Shown here: positions 1 through 5,932 of the stretch, piece after piece
Layout of the letters: every line of letters begins with the position of its first letter
How positions within the stretch are numbered: the stretch's first letter is position 1
NCBI GenBank assembly: GCA_036524675.1
Contig: DATDBU010000189.1
Coordinates: 1 to 10,654 of the forward strand
DNA length: 10,654 nt
Direction of reading: 5' to 3'
DNA from: DATDAW01 sp036524675
GTDB lineage: Bacteria; Verrucomicrobiota; Verrucomicrobiia; Chthoniobacterales; DASVRZ01
The notes under the pieces: model-generated
Told to the model about the DNA's origin: nothing
What the model saw: only the letters and a program-made list of their open reading frames with translations
Databases searched by the model: none
Position numbers and translations under genes: made by a program

Positions 1-1
1 G

Positions 2-349
2 CGGTATATGCAAATCCTGCCGCCGGAATTCTGTGAAGTATGGTCCGGAAAAGTGATGAATATCCATCATAGTTTTCTGCCGTCTTTTATTGGAGCCAAC
101 CCCTACAAACGGGCGTACGAACGCGGTGTTAAATTGATTGGTGCTACATGTCACTACGCCACGGGCGATCTGGACGCAGGGCCGATCATCGACCAGGAAG
201 TCGTTCGTGTGGAGCACTTCCATAGTCCTGACGATCTCCTCCGGCTCGGGCGCGACTGCGAGCGGCTCGCTCTGGCCCGCGGGGTCCGGTATCACATCCA
301 CGACCGTGTCCTAATCCACGGAAATCGGACCGTCGTTTTCCGGGATTGA
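2..349 (+). CDS. purU: Formyltetrahydrofolate deformylase, C-terminal part (partial at window start)
   Basis: This is the C-terminal 115 or so residues of PurU, which hydrolyses 10-formyltetrahydrofolate to formate and tetrahydrofolate; the formate feeds PurT in purine synthesis. The reading frame is already open at the window edge (Arg-Tyr before the first visible Met), so the N-terminal ACT domain and most of the formyltransferase-fold domain lie outside. Visible family signatures are NIHHSFLPSF, GANPYKRAYERGVKLIGAT and DLDAGPII. They contain the Asn, His and Asp that form the catalytic triad in the PurN/PurU fold (N18, H20 and D56 counted from the Met at 8). The end, with DRVLIHGNRTVVF, is the usual PurU C-terminus, so the gene is complete on this side. 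It is followed tail-to-tail by a minus-strand gene with a gap of 57 bases. No convincing terminator was seen in the gap. Confidence 0.96.
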   Translation, partial: RYMQILPPEFCEVWSGKVMNIHHSFLPSFIGANPYKRAYERGVKLIGATCHYATGDLDAGPIIDQEVVRVEHFHSPDDLLRLGRDCERLALARGVRYHIHDRVLIHGNRTVVFRD

Positions 350-406
350 TTTCCCAAAAAGACCGAGAGCCGTAGTATCAGCGGAACCCCCACCTATCCG
401 TCTATT

Positions 407-2506
407 TTAGCGGAGCAATTGCAAGCCCAATCCAGTTGCGGCTAGAAACAGAGCCTGAATCACTGGTTGTTTCCAGAATGTAAGGAAGCTTCCACGTCCA
501 TTCTGCCATGCTTCGATTTCCGCCGCATATTTTTCTTTGTCGGCGTTGACCAATTGGTTTTGTCGTTCAGCCAAATGGTTAGCGGCATCGTTCAAGAGGA
601 AAGCGCAACAAACAAGGATGAGAAGGATTATCGTGAAGGAAATGACGAGTGTCTGCGGGAAATTCCACGCGTCGAACATTGGATGCCGCGATGCTAGCAA
701 TGCAACGAGCATCGCGAAGGGATATGTGATGCTCTGAACGACAGCTTCATTATAGCTAAACAGGGCATCGATTTCCGGTCGTTTAAGGACGGCCTCTTCC
801 TTGGCTCCTTGTTGGGCCGAATCTAATTTCAACAAGTCGAGCAACAACTCCCGGCAGCGCAAATGCCGCAGGACCGCCGACCAAATCAGCAACTGAAACA
901 CTGCCATGGAAAACAGAAGGGTGACTTCATGACAGACGAAGGCGACCGCGCCACGGGCAGGAGTGAAAACGGCGTCTCCTTGTCCGTCGAATACAAAACG
1001 CGTTAATATCCACCGCAGCATCACAAACAGTCCGATAAATGTCAGCAATGTTGAAAAATATCTTAGGTTGAACTCTCCCCGATACTTTTGAAATCCGGCC
1101 ATCGTCAATCCCTTGGAAAGCGTTGCACTCGAGATCTTTTCGTTCCTCATTGCGTCTGCCGATTCGTCGATATCAATAAACGACTTCATAAAGAAGTAAA
1201 AACCAATGGTGCCAGCAAAAGCGCGTATAATCAGCGACGGCCAGACGCTGGTTCCATTGAACCAGAAAAATGGTTCCAAGCCGTTCAACAGTTTTCCGGA
1301 TAGGCCTATAATCAAACAGATGGTGGTGATTGCTGCAAAGATGCCCACGGCCGTTCGCCAATACCTGGAAACGGGAAGGTTCACCGGCATGTTCGCGATC
1401 ACCGCCCTGCTACGGATTCGTGCCGCCCTCCAGGCTCTTACGATCGCCATTGATATGGCTGCAAGCAGAACGACGGAGAGGAACATAAGCAGAGGGCGAA
1501 AGGGCCAATTTGCGAACCTGGGCAAACTCCAGGCGTGTTCGAACCAGGGCCTGTTAGATAAGTTCCTGTTTTTCGATGCTTCTTCTTCGTCCAGCGAGCT
1601 AATAGACCATTCATGGGATTCTAGCTCAGACGACGAATCATCGCTTTCCGGAGGAGGGAATTTGAGCGGCTGGAATCCAGTTCGGCTGGTTTCCCAAACG
1701 CCCGGCTTACTGCGATAGCCTTGCACATGACCGAGCGCGTGGAGCACGCTAAGAAAAGCCGCACTTTGAAAGCTGTCTCGAAAGATTGGCGACTGAAAAG
1801 ACTTGGGGCTCGCCGTTCCGTCAACATCGTTTGATTGGCTAACCGATACCGAAACATCCATAGCAGAGCCGATCAGGACGTTCCGCGTGGAGAGAGGGTT
1901 GGGGTTGTTAATGAAGGCCGCATCCAAATCGACAGTAAAGAGCCATACGTTGGAAAACTCTTTTCGGAAAATTTCAATGATCTGAATTTTATCACTGACA
2001 TTGGTTCCAAACACGCCAATCGCCCGGATTCTTTTCTTGCTGGCTTTCCCACCATTGGATGTTTTGCCCTCGGTTCGAAAAGATTGTGCGAGTCGACGTA
2101 AATAGTCGATTTGTCTCTGGTCCTGAGCTACTTGACCTGCTCCTTTGCCCTCCAAGTAGTGCGCCATCGCGTTGAACAGCACGGTGGGATCTTTTATGTC
2201 GAGCGAGCTTTTTGATAAGGTCTGCGCAGGCGTTGATTGGACATTTCCATCGATGCCTTTTAGATATGGATAACTGGGGACTTTGGGACTCGCCCCGCCA
2301 GGCTTCAAACTTTTGGTCCCGGTAAAGGATGCATACCGTTCGTTGAATACATCAACCATGGAACGTCCATAGAACGAGTCGGTTTCGTAAAGAAGACATA
2401 CCTCACCTTCGTCAGTCCCAAATCCTGGTATGCGCAGACCCAATTCGTTCAGCAGCATGTCGATAACGTAGTCGGCGCTCGGCTGGACCCGGATGACGGG
2501 TTTCAT
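407..2506 (-). CDS. 3' part of a split large membrane protein: ligand-binding-like region plus about eight membrane segments
   Basis: This is a 699-residue frame of unknown function. Residues 1-260 are soluble and look like half of a type-1 periplasmic-binding-protein fold: an ETDSFYGRS segment (41-49), IRAIGVFGTNVSDKI (160-174), a strand ending in TVDLDAAF (191-198), TRNVLIGS (207-214) and PIFRDSFQSAAFL (240-252). I recall the same motif order in large uncharacterised bacterial membrane proteins but cannot check it here. Residues 285-320 are an acidic, Ser-rich linker. About eight hydrophobic segments follow, near 336-356, 383-404, 424-444, 484-503, 517-546, 592-607, 619-638 and 680-698. The ATG has a GGAG six bases upstream, so separate translation is possible. 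However, the frame is open for 60 more codons upstream, to 2686, and those residues (LSTEGSGTLTNIL onward) continue the fold begun by the neighbouring frame. I therefore read this as the second half of one protein of about 1194 residues. No plausible start replaces the break. Confidence 0.85.
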   Translation of the reverse strand: MKPVIRVQPSADYVIDMLLNELGLRIPGFGTDEGEVCLLYETDSFYGRSMVDVFNERYASFTGTKSLKPGGASPKVPSYPYLKGIDGNVQSTPAQTLSKSSLDIKDPTVLFNAMAHYLEGKGAGQVAQDQRQIDYLRRLAQSFRTEGKTSNGGKASKKRIRAIGVFGTNVSDKIQIIEIFRKEFSNVWLFTVDLDAAFINNPNPLSTRNVLIGSAMDVSVSVSQSNDVDGTASPKSFQSPIFRDSFQSAAFLSVLHALGHVQGYRSKPGVWETSRTGFQPLKFPPPESDDSSSELESHEWSISSLDEEEASKNRNLSNRPWFEHAWSLPRFANWPFRPLLMFLSVVLLAAISMAIVRAWRAARIRSRAVIANMPVNLPVSRYWRTAVGIFAAITTICLIIGLSGKLLNGLEPFFWFNGTSVWPSLIIRAFAGTIGFYFFMKSFIDIDESADAMRNEKISSATLSKGLTMAGFQKYRGEFNLRYFSTLLTFIGLFVMLRWILTRFVFDGQGDAVFTPARGAVAFVCHEVTLLFSMAVFQLLIWSAVLRHLRCRELLLDLLKLDSAQQGAKEEAVLKRPEIDALFSYNEAVVQSITYPFAMLVALLASRHPMFDAWNFPQTLVISFTIILLILVCCAFLLNDAANHLAERQNQLVNADKEKYAAEIEAWQNGRGSFLTFWKQPVIQALFLAATGLGLQLLR

Positions 2507-2516
2507 GCGTGTCTCC
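2500..2516 (-). promoter_or_regulatory. Shine-Dalgarno-like GGAG before the internal ATG at 2506
   Basis: On the minus strand GGAG lies six bases before the ATG at 2506-2504, a normal spacing in a window where most genes lack a clear ribosome binding site. It supports possible independent translation of the 699-residue membrane portion. It could equally be chance within a continuous coding sequence, where the same bases read as Pro-Glu-Thr-Arg. Confidence 0.4.
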
Positions 2517-2655
2517 GGATTCGGACTGTTTTCCGGAGTTTTTGCGATTCGGCTTTTTACGCGCTGGCAGAGGATATGCTGTGGTAACGTGGCATATGGG
2601 AAATAATATTTGTCGGGCGTTTCGCCGAAATCGGTGTTTTCAGCCAGAATATTTG

Positions 2656-3990
2656 TCAGAGTTCCGGATCCCTCCGTGCTGAGAAATTTTTTATCAAAGC
2701 GAATCCGGTATTGTTAGTGAAAAGATGATTGAGAATGGTGTTAATATTCGTTGGGAAGAGGGATGGATGTTTGACGATTCGAGAATCGATCCAAAACACT
2801 ACAACCTGTTTGTACGGCGATGAGTCCCTGTCGTTGGGGTCAAGGCGAAACACTTCATAAGATATTGGAATCCAGGCGACGTCATTTCGGTTGCCGGGTC
2901 TCTTGATAACGTGACCGAAATCGGCGGCGCCGGGAGCGTTGCAAACAGGAACCGGAATTACATTGAGTTCATCGGCGCTTTCAGGATTAAAACGAGCAGC
3001 GGCAAGAGCGGCTACTATGGTATAACGGAGGCGAAGTCGCTCCTCCCGAGTTTCGACATACATTTGTTCAGGAACAATGAGTGGAAGGACGAGTGTTTTT
3101 GGCGGTGGAGCTTGAAGGAGGTTGTCCAGTGTGAATGCGGTCACCTCATCTGTGCTGATTGGTGACTCCCCCTTCAGCCTTTCAGCGAAGAATACTGCCA
3201 GGTCCGATTTTTCCGGTAGGTGCTTCAGTGTCGCGATTCTCTCGTTGAGATGAGCAATTCCAGCAGCGGGTTTGCCTTTTGTGTAATCTTTCAAAGAACT
3301 AAGCAGCTGTTCTACCGAAACCTTTTTCAGGTGGTCCTGGATTTCTAATTGACCGGGTTGTGGATAAATTACGAGATCGTTGATGGCTTTTTTGAGTTCT
3401 GAGATGATCCATTCCTTCGTCAGATTGTCGTAGAAAGATGTTATGTCAGGTTGCTTGCCGGGCGATTCTTGCTGGGGATTCGAGCTTTGGCCAAGGGACT
3501 CCAGGGCCTCTCGCCAGGTTTCTGGCGAGGGGGAGCCGTGCCATGCGCTTTTGTGATAGAGTTCATAGAGTGCTTGCCTACACAGGGCTTTGGCGAACGG
3601 CATGGCAGCTTCCAGAGAGAAGAATTGACTATAAGCGCCAGGATCATAATTAGGGCCGGTTTTCCATTGATCTGTGAGAGCGGTAAGAATGAGGTTCCTG
3701 GCATCGGAGTTCGTTGAGGTCGCAGTGATCGATTTGCAGAAGGCGGCGGGCGCGGCATTCCAATCTGCGACGGAATCCCTTTTGTCGTTTTTGGATCTGA
3801 GCGCTGCTTCGAGGGGATCTTCCCAAAGACGGGCCGTTGTTTGCTGTGAATACAGAGGGACTTGATCCGGCTTGGCCACTACAGGTGGGCGGCCTTCAAT
3901 CCCCGATGGTGCTTGCAGTGATCCGGTTCCCACGAGCAGAACCATTAGGAAGGTCGAGATCCAGGTAGGAAGGTTGAGTTGCTGGTTCAT
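2656..3990 (-). CDS. 5' part of the same split protein: signal-anchored extracytoplasmic region
   Basis: This is a 444-residue frame of unknown function. Residues 10-28 are a hydrophobic signal sequence or anchor, so the rest should lie outside the cytoplasm. An ARLWEDPLEAAL motif follows at 53-64. I associate a similar ARLWQDPF motif with large uncharacterised envelope proteins (memory, not verified). Residues 85-270 are probably mostly helical and hydrophilic. Residues 320-435 look like alternating strands and helices (RYTIVAALAAARFNPE, WIPISYEVF, KQVVVFWIDS, INTILNHLF, GFALI), consistent with the first lobe of a ligand-binding fold. The frame then loses sense: after FALIKNF it reads SARRDPEL and stops. 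In the next frame the same bases read FLSTEGSGTLTNIL, a natural continuation. The ATG at 3990 has no obvious Shine-Dalgarno site. The gene is first in its transcription unit, with about 500 gene-free bases before it. Confidence 0.85.
   Translation of the reverse strand: MNQQLNLPTWISTFLMVLLVGTGSLQAPSGIEGRPPVVAKPDQVPLYSQQTTARLWEDPLEAALRSKNDKRDSVADWNAAPAAFCKSITATSTNSDARNLILTALTDQWKTGPNYDPGAYSQFFSLEAAMPFAKALCRQALYELYHKSAWHGSPSPETWREALESLGQSSNPQQESPGKQPDITSFYDNLTKEWIISELKKAINDLVIYPQPGQLEIQDHLKKVSVEQLLSSLKDYTKGKPAAGIAHLNERIATLKHLPEKSDLAVFFAERLKGESPISTDEVTAFTLDNLLQAPPPKTLVLPLIVPEQMYVETREERLRLRYTIVAALAAARFNPESADELNVIPVPVCNAPGAADFGHVIKRPGNRNDVAWIPISYEVFRLDPNDRDSSPYKQVVVFWIDSRIVKHPSLFPTNINTILNHLFTNNTGFALIKNFSARRDPEL
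2686..2692 (-). other. A-AAA-AAT slippery heptamer at the frame break
   Basis: In the frame of the upstream half the codons are ATA AAA AAT, so the minus strand carries A AAA AAT, which fits the X-XXY-YYZ rule for -1 ribosomal frameshifting. A -1 slip here joins the two halves exactly. The next codon becomes TTT at 2686, which is 60 sense codons in frame with the ATG at 2506. The two frames overlap only between a TAA at 2716-2714 in the downstream frame and the TGA at 2658-2656 in the upstream frame, so the shift must lie in these roughly 60 bases. A weak stem of four pairs (CGGA, loop GGGA, TCCG) starts about nine bases downstream. A one-base deletion or an assembly error in the A6 run would look the same. 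Confidence 0.6.
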
Positions 3991-4494
3991 TGCAGGCTAT
4001 TGGATACGCGGGCGCGAGAGATGGAATGAGCGGTAAAACAACGCGGTGACATGTTGGGCGTTGCGCCTGAGATGAAATTCGTTCCCGGTGCCACTAGAAG
4101 AGGTGGCAGCATGAGACGTGTCGACTGATCCCGCCGGTTAATCTGCCTCCAACCATTCGCATTCATTCCGCGTCTACCCTCTTTCTTTCCTGAGGTCTCG
4201 ACATTCGCACCAACACCGGCGGTTTGGCAATACAGAAAAATGCGTAATAAATGGGTAAGCGCAGACTCAGTAACGTTTCTATTGTGCCTCGATCCGGCCG
4301 AGGTCTCCTTTTAAAAGGGGACCCTAATCCGGCGAGTCTCAAAGCGGGCCAAGCCTGCGCTACCTATTCGTAACACAAAATTCGGAAGACAAGGGGAAGC
4401 CGTTCTGATTTGGCGTTCGGTGTTTTTTCTTGCTCAGTGTGGAAACGTTTTGTAGCAATTTGCGCGAATCTGCGCACTAACGCGCTAACTCCTT
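3991..4494. other. Gene-free region between two divergent genes
   Basis: About 500 bases separate the minus-strand start at 3990 from the aquaporin start at 4495. I found no convincing coding frame, tRNA or insertion-sequence remnant. The one clear structure is the palindrome at 4302-4323. It is flanked by related short blocks (TCCGGCCGAGGTCTCC before it, TCCGGCGAGTCTC after it). The stretch GCGGGCCAAGCCTGCGCTAC at 4345-4364 looks like half of a dispersed intergenic repeat, but a single copy cannot show that. Promoters for both flanking genes should lie here; no good -35/-10 pair stood out. Confidence 0.6.
4302..4323. repeat. Near-perfect 22-bp palindrome
   Basis: The arms GGTCTCCTTTT and AAAAGGGGACC are inverted copies with one mismatch (a T opposite a G, which would still pair as U-G in RNA). 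There is no spacer between the arms. No T-run follows on either strand, so a terminator is unlikely. It could be an operator for a dimeric regulator of one of the divergent genes, or a repeat-element core. Confidence 0.55.
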
Positions 4495-5124
4495 ATGAAA
4501 AAATATATAGTCGAATTTATCGGAACCTTTTTCCTTGTGCTGACCATTGGTCTCACCGTCATCAACACTCCGGCCGGAGTGATCCCGCAGATTGCCATCG
4601 GTCTGGCGCTCGCCATCGCGGTGTACTCGGGAGGTCATATTTCCGGAGGCCATTACAATCCTGCGGTGACACTTGGTGTGCTGGTGCGGGGCAAACTCGG
4701 TATTGCAGATGTCCCGGGTTACTGGATCGCGCAATTGCTCGGTGCATTTGTCGCAGCGAAGACAGCTCTATTTTTGAAAGGTTATCCGAAGCTGGATGTA
4801 CCCGGACCGTTGAATGTCCCGGTGGCGTTGCTGGCTGAATTCCTGTTCACATTTGCGTTGGTTTACGTAATTTTGAATGTGGCGACTGCCAAAGGAACAT
4901 CCGGAAACTCGTTTTACGGTCTGGCAATCGGTTCGACGGTCATTGTCGGCGCATTTGCCGTTGGGAATCTTTCCGGTGGCGCATTCAATCCGGCGGTTGC
5001 GCTAGGCGTCACGGTAATGGGGCTGAGTGCTGCTGCGAATATTTGGGTCTTTTTGGTGGCGAATTTTGGGGGTGGTCTGGTAGCGGGTTTAGTCTTCAGA
5101 GCGTTGAATCCTGACGATCAATAA
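4495..5124 (+). CDS. Aquaporin-family (MIP) channel with NPAV second box
   Basis: This is a 209-residue inner-membrane channel of the major intrinsic protein family, expected to pass water or small neutral solutes. It has six membrane helices and two half-helices. The first NPA box is GGHISGGHYNPAVTLG (N55-P56-A57) and the second is LSGGAFNPAVALG (N165-P166-A167). It is a little shorter than the roughly 230 residues of AqpZ, mainly because of short loops and termini. Aligned by eye to E. coli AqpZ, the selectivity-filter residues F43, H174, T183 and R189 become I35, A153, G162 and V168. The constriction therefore lacks its arginine and is wider and less polar, so water specificity should not be assumed; other small solutes or gases are possible. 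For that reason I give no symbol. The ATG at 4495 opens directly into the first helix (MKKYIVEFIGTFFLV), and no Shine-Dalgarno site is evident. The gene stands alone. Confidence 0.93.
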   Translation: MKKYIVEFIGTFFLVLTIGLTVINTPAGVIPQIAIGLALAIAVYSGGHISGGHYNPAVTLGVLVRGKLGIADVPGYWIAQLLGAFVAAKTALFLKGYPKLDVPGPLNVPVALLAEFLFTFALVYVILNVATAKGTSGNSFYGLAIGSTVIVGAFAVGNLSGGAFNPAVALGVTVMGLSAAANIWVFLVANFGGGLVAGLVFRALNPDDQ

Positions 5125-5149
5125 CATTGAAAAAACGCGGCCCTGCGTG

Positions 5150-5162
5150 TTGCAAATTGCAA
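5150..5162. promoter_or_regulatory. 13-bp perfect palindrome upstream of rpsN
   Basis: TTGCAA-A-TTGCAA is an exact inverted repeat around a central A, about 80 bases before the rpsN start. Its place in the short leader between the aquaporin stop and rpsN would suit an operator. It does not obviously match a Zur box, and a 13-mer of this kind can occur by chance. Confidence 0.3.
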
Positions 5163-5243
5163 AACAACGGGCAGCCAATAAGCTGAATCAAAATCCCGCT
5201 TGCATGCCGGAGATCTGCGTCTATGGTCTCCGCCCTTTATATT

Positions 5244-5513
5244 ATGGCGAAAACATCCTGGATCGAACGAAACAACCGCAAACGCGCCACCGTCGCGAAA
5301 TACGCCGCGCTCCGGGCAGAACTCAAGGCCAAGGGCGATTATGTCGGCCTCCAAAAGCTTCCCCGCGACGCGAGCCCAACCCGCGTCGTCAATCGCTGCT
5401 CCATCAGTGGGCGCCGTCGCGCATTTCTGCGCCGTTTTGAAGTTTCCCGCATCACGTTCCGCGAACTGGCTTCCAACGGACTCATCCCCGGTGTGACAAA
5501 GTCCAGCTGGTGA
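5244..5513 (+). CDS. rpsN: 30S ribosomal protein S14, zinc-free form
   Basis: This 89-residue protein belongs to the head of the 30S ribosomal subunit, where S14 contacts 16S rRNA and S3/S10. Diagnostic segments are AKYAALRAELKAKGDY (18-33), LQKLPRDASPTR (36-47), NRCSISGRRR (50-59) and the C-terminal NGLIPGVTKSSW. There is one cysteine only (C52), so it is the long zinc-independent type, not the short CxxC type. I chose the ATG at 5244, which gives the standard MAKTSW start and the family length. The frame also has an ATG at 5223, but it would add seven unconserved residues. No Shine-Dalgarno site precedes 5244. The gene is away from the usual spc ribosomal operon and 46 bases ahead of a zinc-ribbon gene on the same strand, which is probably co-transcribed. 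Confidence 0.97.
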   Translation: MAKTSWIERNNRKRATVAKYAALRAELKAKGDYVGLQKLPRDASPTRVVNRCSISGRRRAFLRRFEVSRITFRELASNGLIPGVTKSSW

Positions 5514-5559
5514 AGAGGCTCCGCCCAGGAAGAACGGCGGATTCAACAGGCTTTCAGCC

Positions 5560-5805
5560 ATGCCCATTTACGAATACGAAATCGTCGATGGGCCTTGCAC
5601 ACTCTGTGGCGGACGCTTCGAACTGCGCCGCCCAGCATCGCGTCCCGATTTGAAGAAGTGTCCGGTTTGCCGCAAAGAGGTTCGCAAAGTCGTATCATCT
5701 GCAAGCACCCCCCGAGTGACGAAACCGCTCTCTGTTTCCGACGCCAAATCAGCCGGATTTACCGTGCTGAAACGCCGGGATTCCGGCACTTACGAAAGAA
5801 TGTAG
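5560..5805 (+). CDS. Small FmdB-type zinc-ribbon protein
   Basis: This is an 81-residue protein with the layout of the FmdB/CxxC putative regulatory family: an N-terminal MPIYEYE strand, then two CxxC knuckles (C13/C16 in GPCTLCGG and C34/C37 in LKKCPVCRK) that should bind one zinc ion. A basic, Ser/Lys-rich tail of about 40 residues follows, with no further domain. FmdB was first named as a possible regulator of formamidase genes, but most members have no proven role, so a function in transcription or translation is only a guess. It differs slightly from the common form in having a longer spacer, rich in Arg and Pro, between the knuckles. It follows rpsN with a gap of 46 bases and probably shares its transcript. 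Confidence 0.85.
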   Translation: MPIYEYEIVDGPCTLCGGRFELRRPASRPDLKKCPVCRKEVRKVVSSASTPRVTKPLSVSDAKSAGFTVLKRRDSGTYERM

Positions 5806-5913
5806 GAGGGGTCGCTTCTCGCTCTTCCGGGAACGGACAGACGTCGTTGCGGCGTCGTCATTTTGGTGTGCCACCGGCGAGCTTGCCCTCTGTTGTCTCT
5901 CTGTTACTCTGCG

Positions 5914-5929
5914 GCCCGGATTTTCGGGC
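5914..5929 (+). promoter_or_regulatory. Small hairpin just before the CorC-like start codon
   Basis: GCCCG and CGGGC pair perfectly around a six-base loop (GATTTT), and the stem ends three bases before the ATG at 5933. In mRNA it would cover the position of a ribosome binding site. No T-tract follows, so it is not a terminator. It could modulate translation or be incidental. Confidence 0.35.
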
Positions 5930-5932
5930 ATC

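Noticed and set aside
1206..1718. A 170-codon open frame on the plus strand
   Set aside because: It lies opposite the membrane segments and acidic linker of the large minus-strand gene; the translation has no recognisable structure.
2656..3990. Reading the two minus-strand frames as unrelated genes in an operon
   Set aside because: The 150-base gap is fully open in the downstream frame and its residues continue the fold of the upstream product, so one split gene explains the data better.
4431..4460. Possible promoter before the aquaporin (TTGCTC, 17 bases, TAGCAA)
   Set aside because: Only about half the consensus positions match, which is no better than chance in this sequence.
4410..4838. 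A 142-codon plus-strand frame starting upstream of the aquaporin
   Set aside because: It runs out of frame through the aquaporin gene, and its product is Arg/Cys-rich nonsense.
5132..5150. Terminator-like hairpin with T-run on the minus strand (ACGC, loop, GCGT, then six T)
   Set aside because: The stem has only four pairs, and no minus-strand gene lies upstream that would need it.
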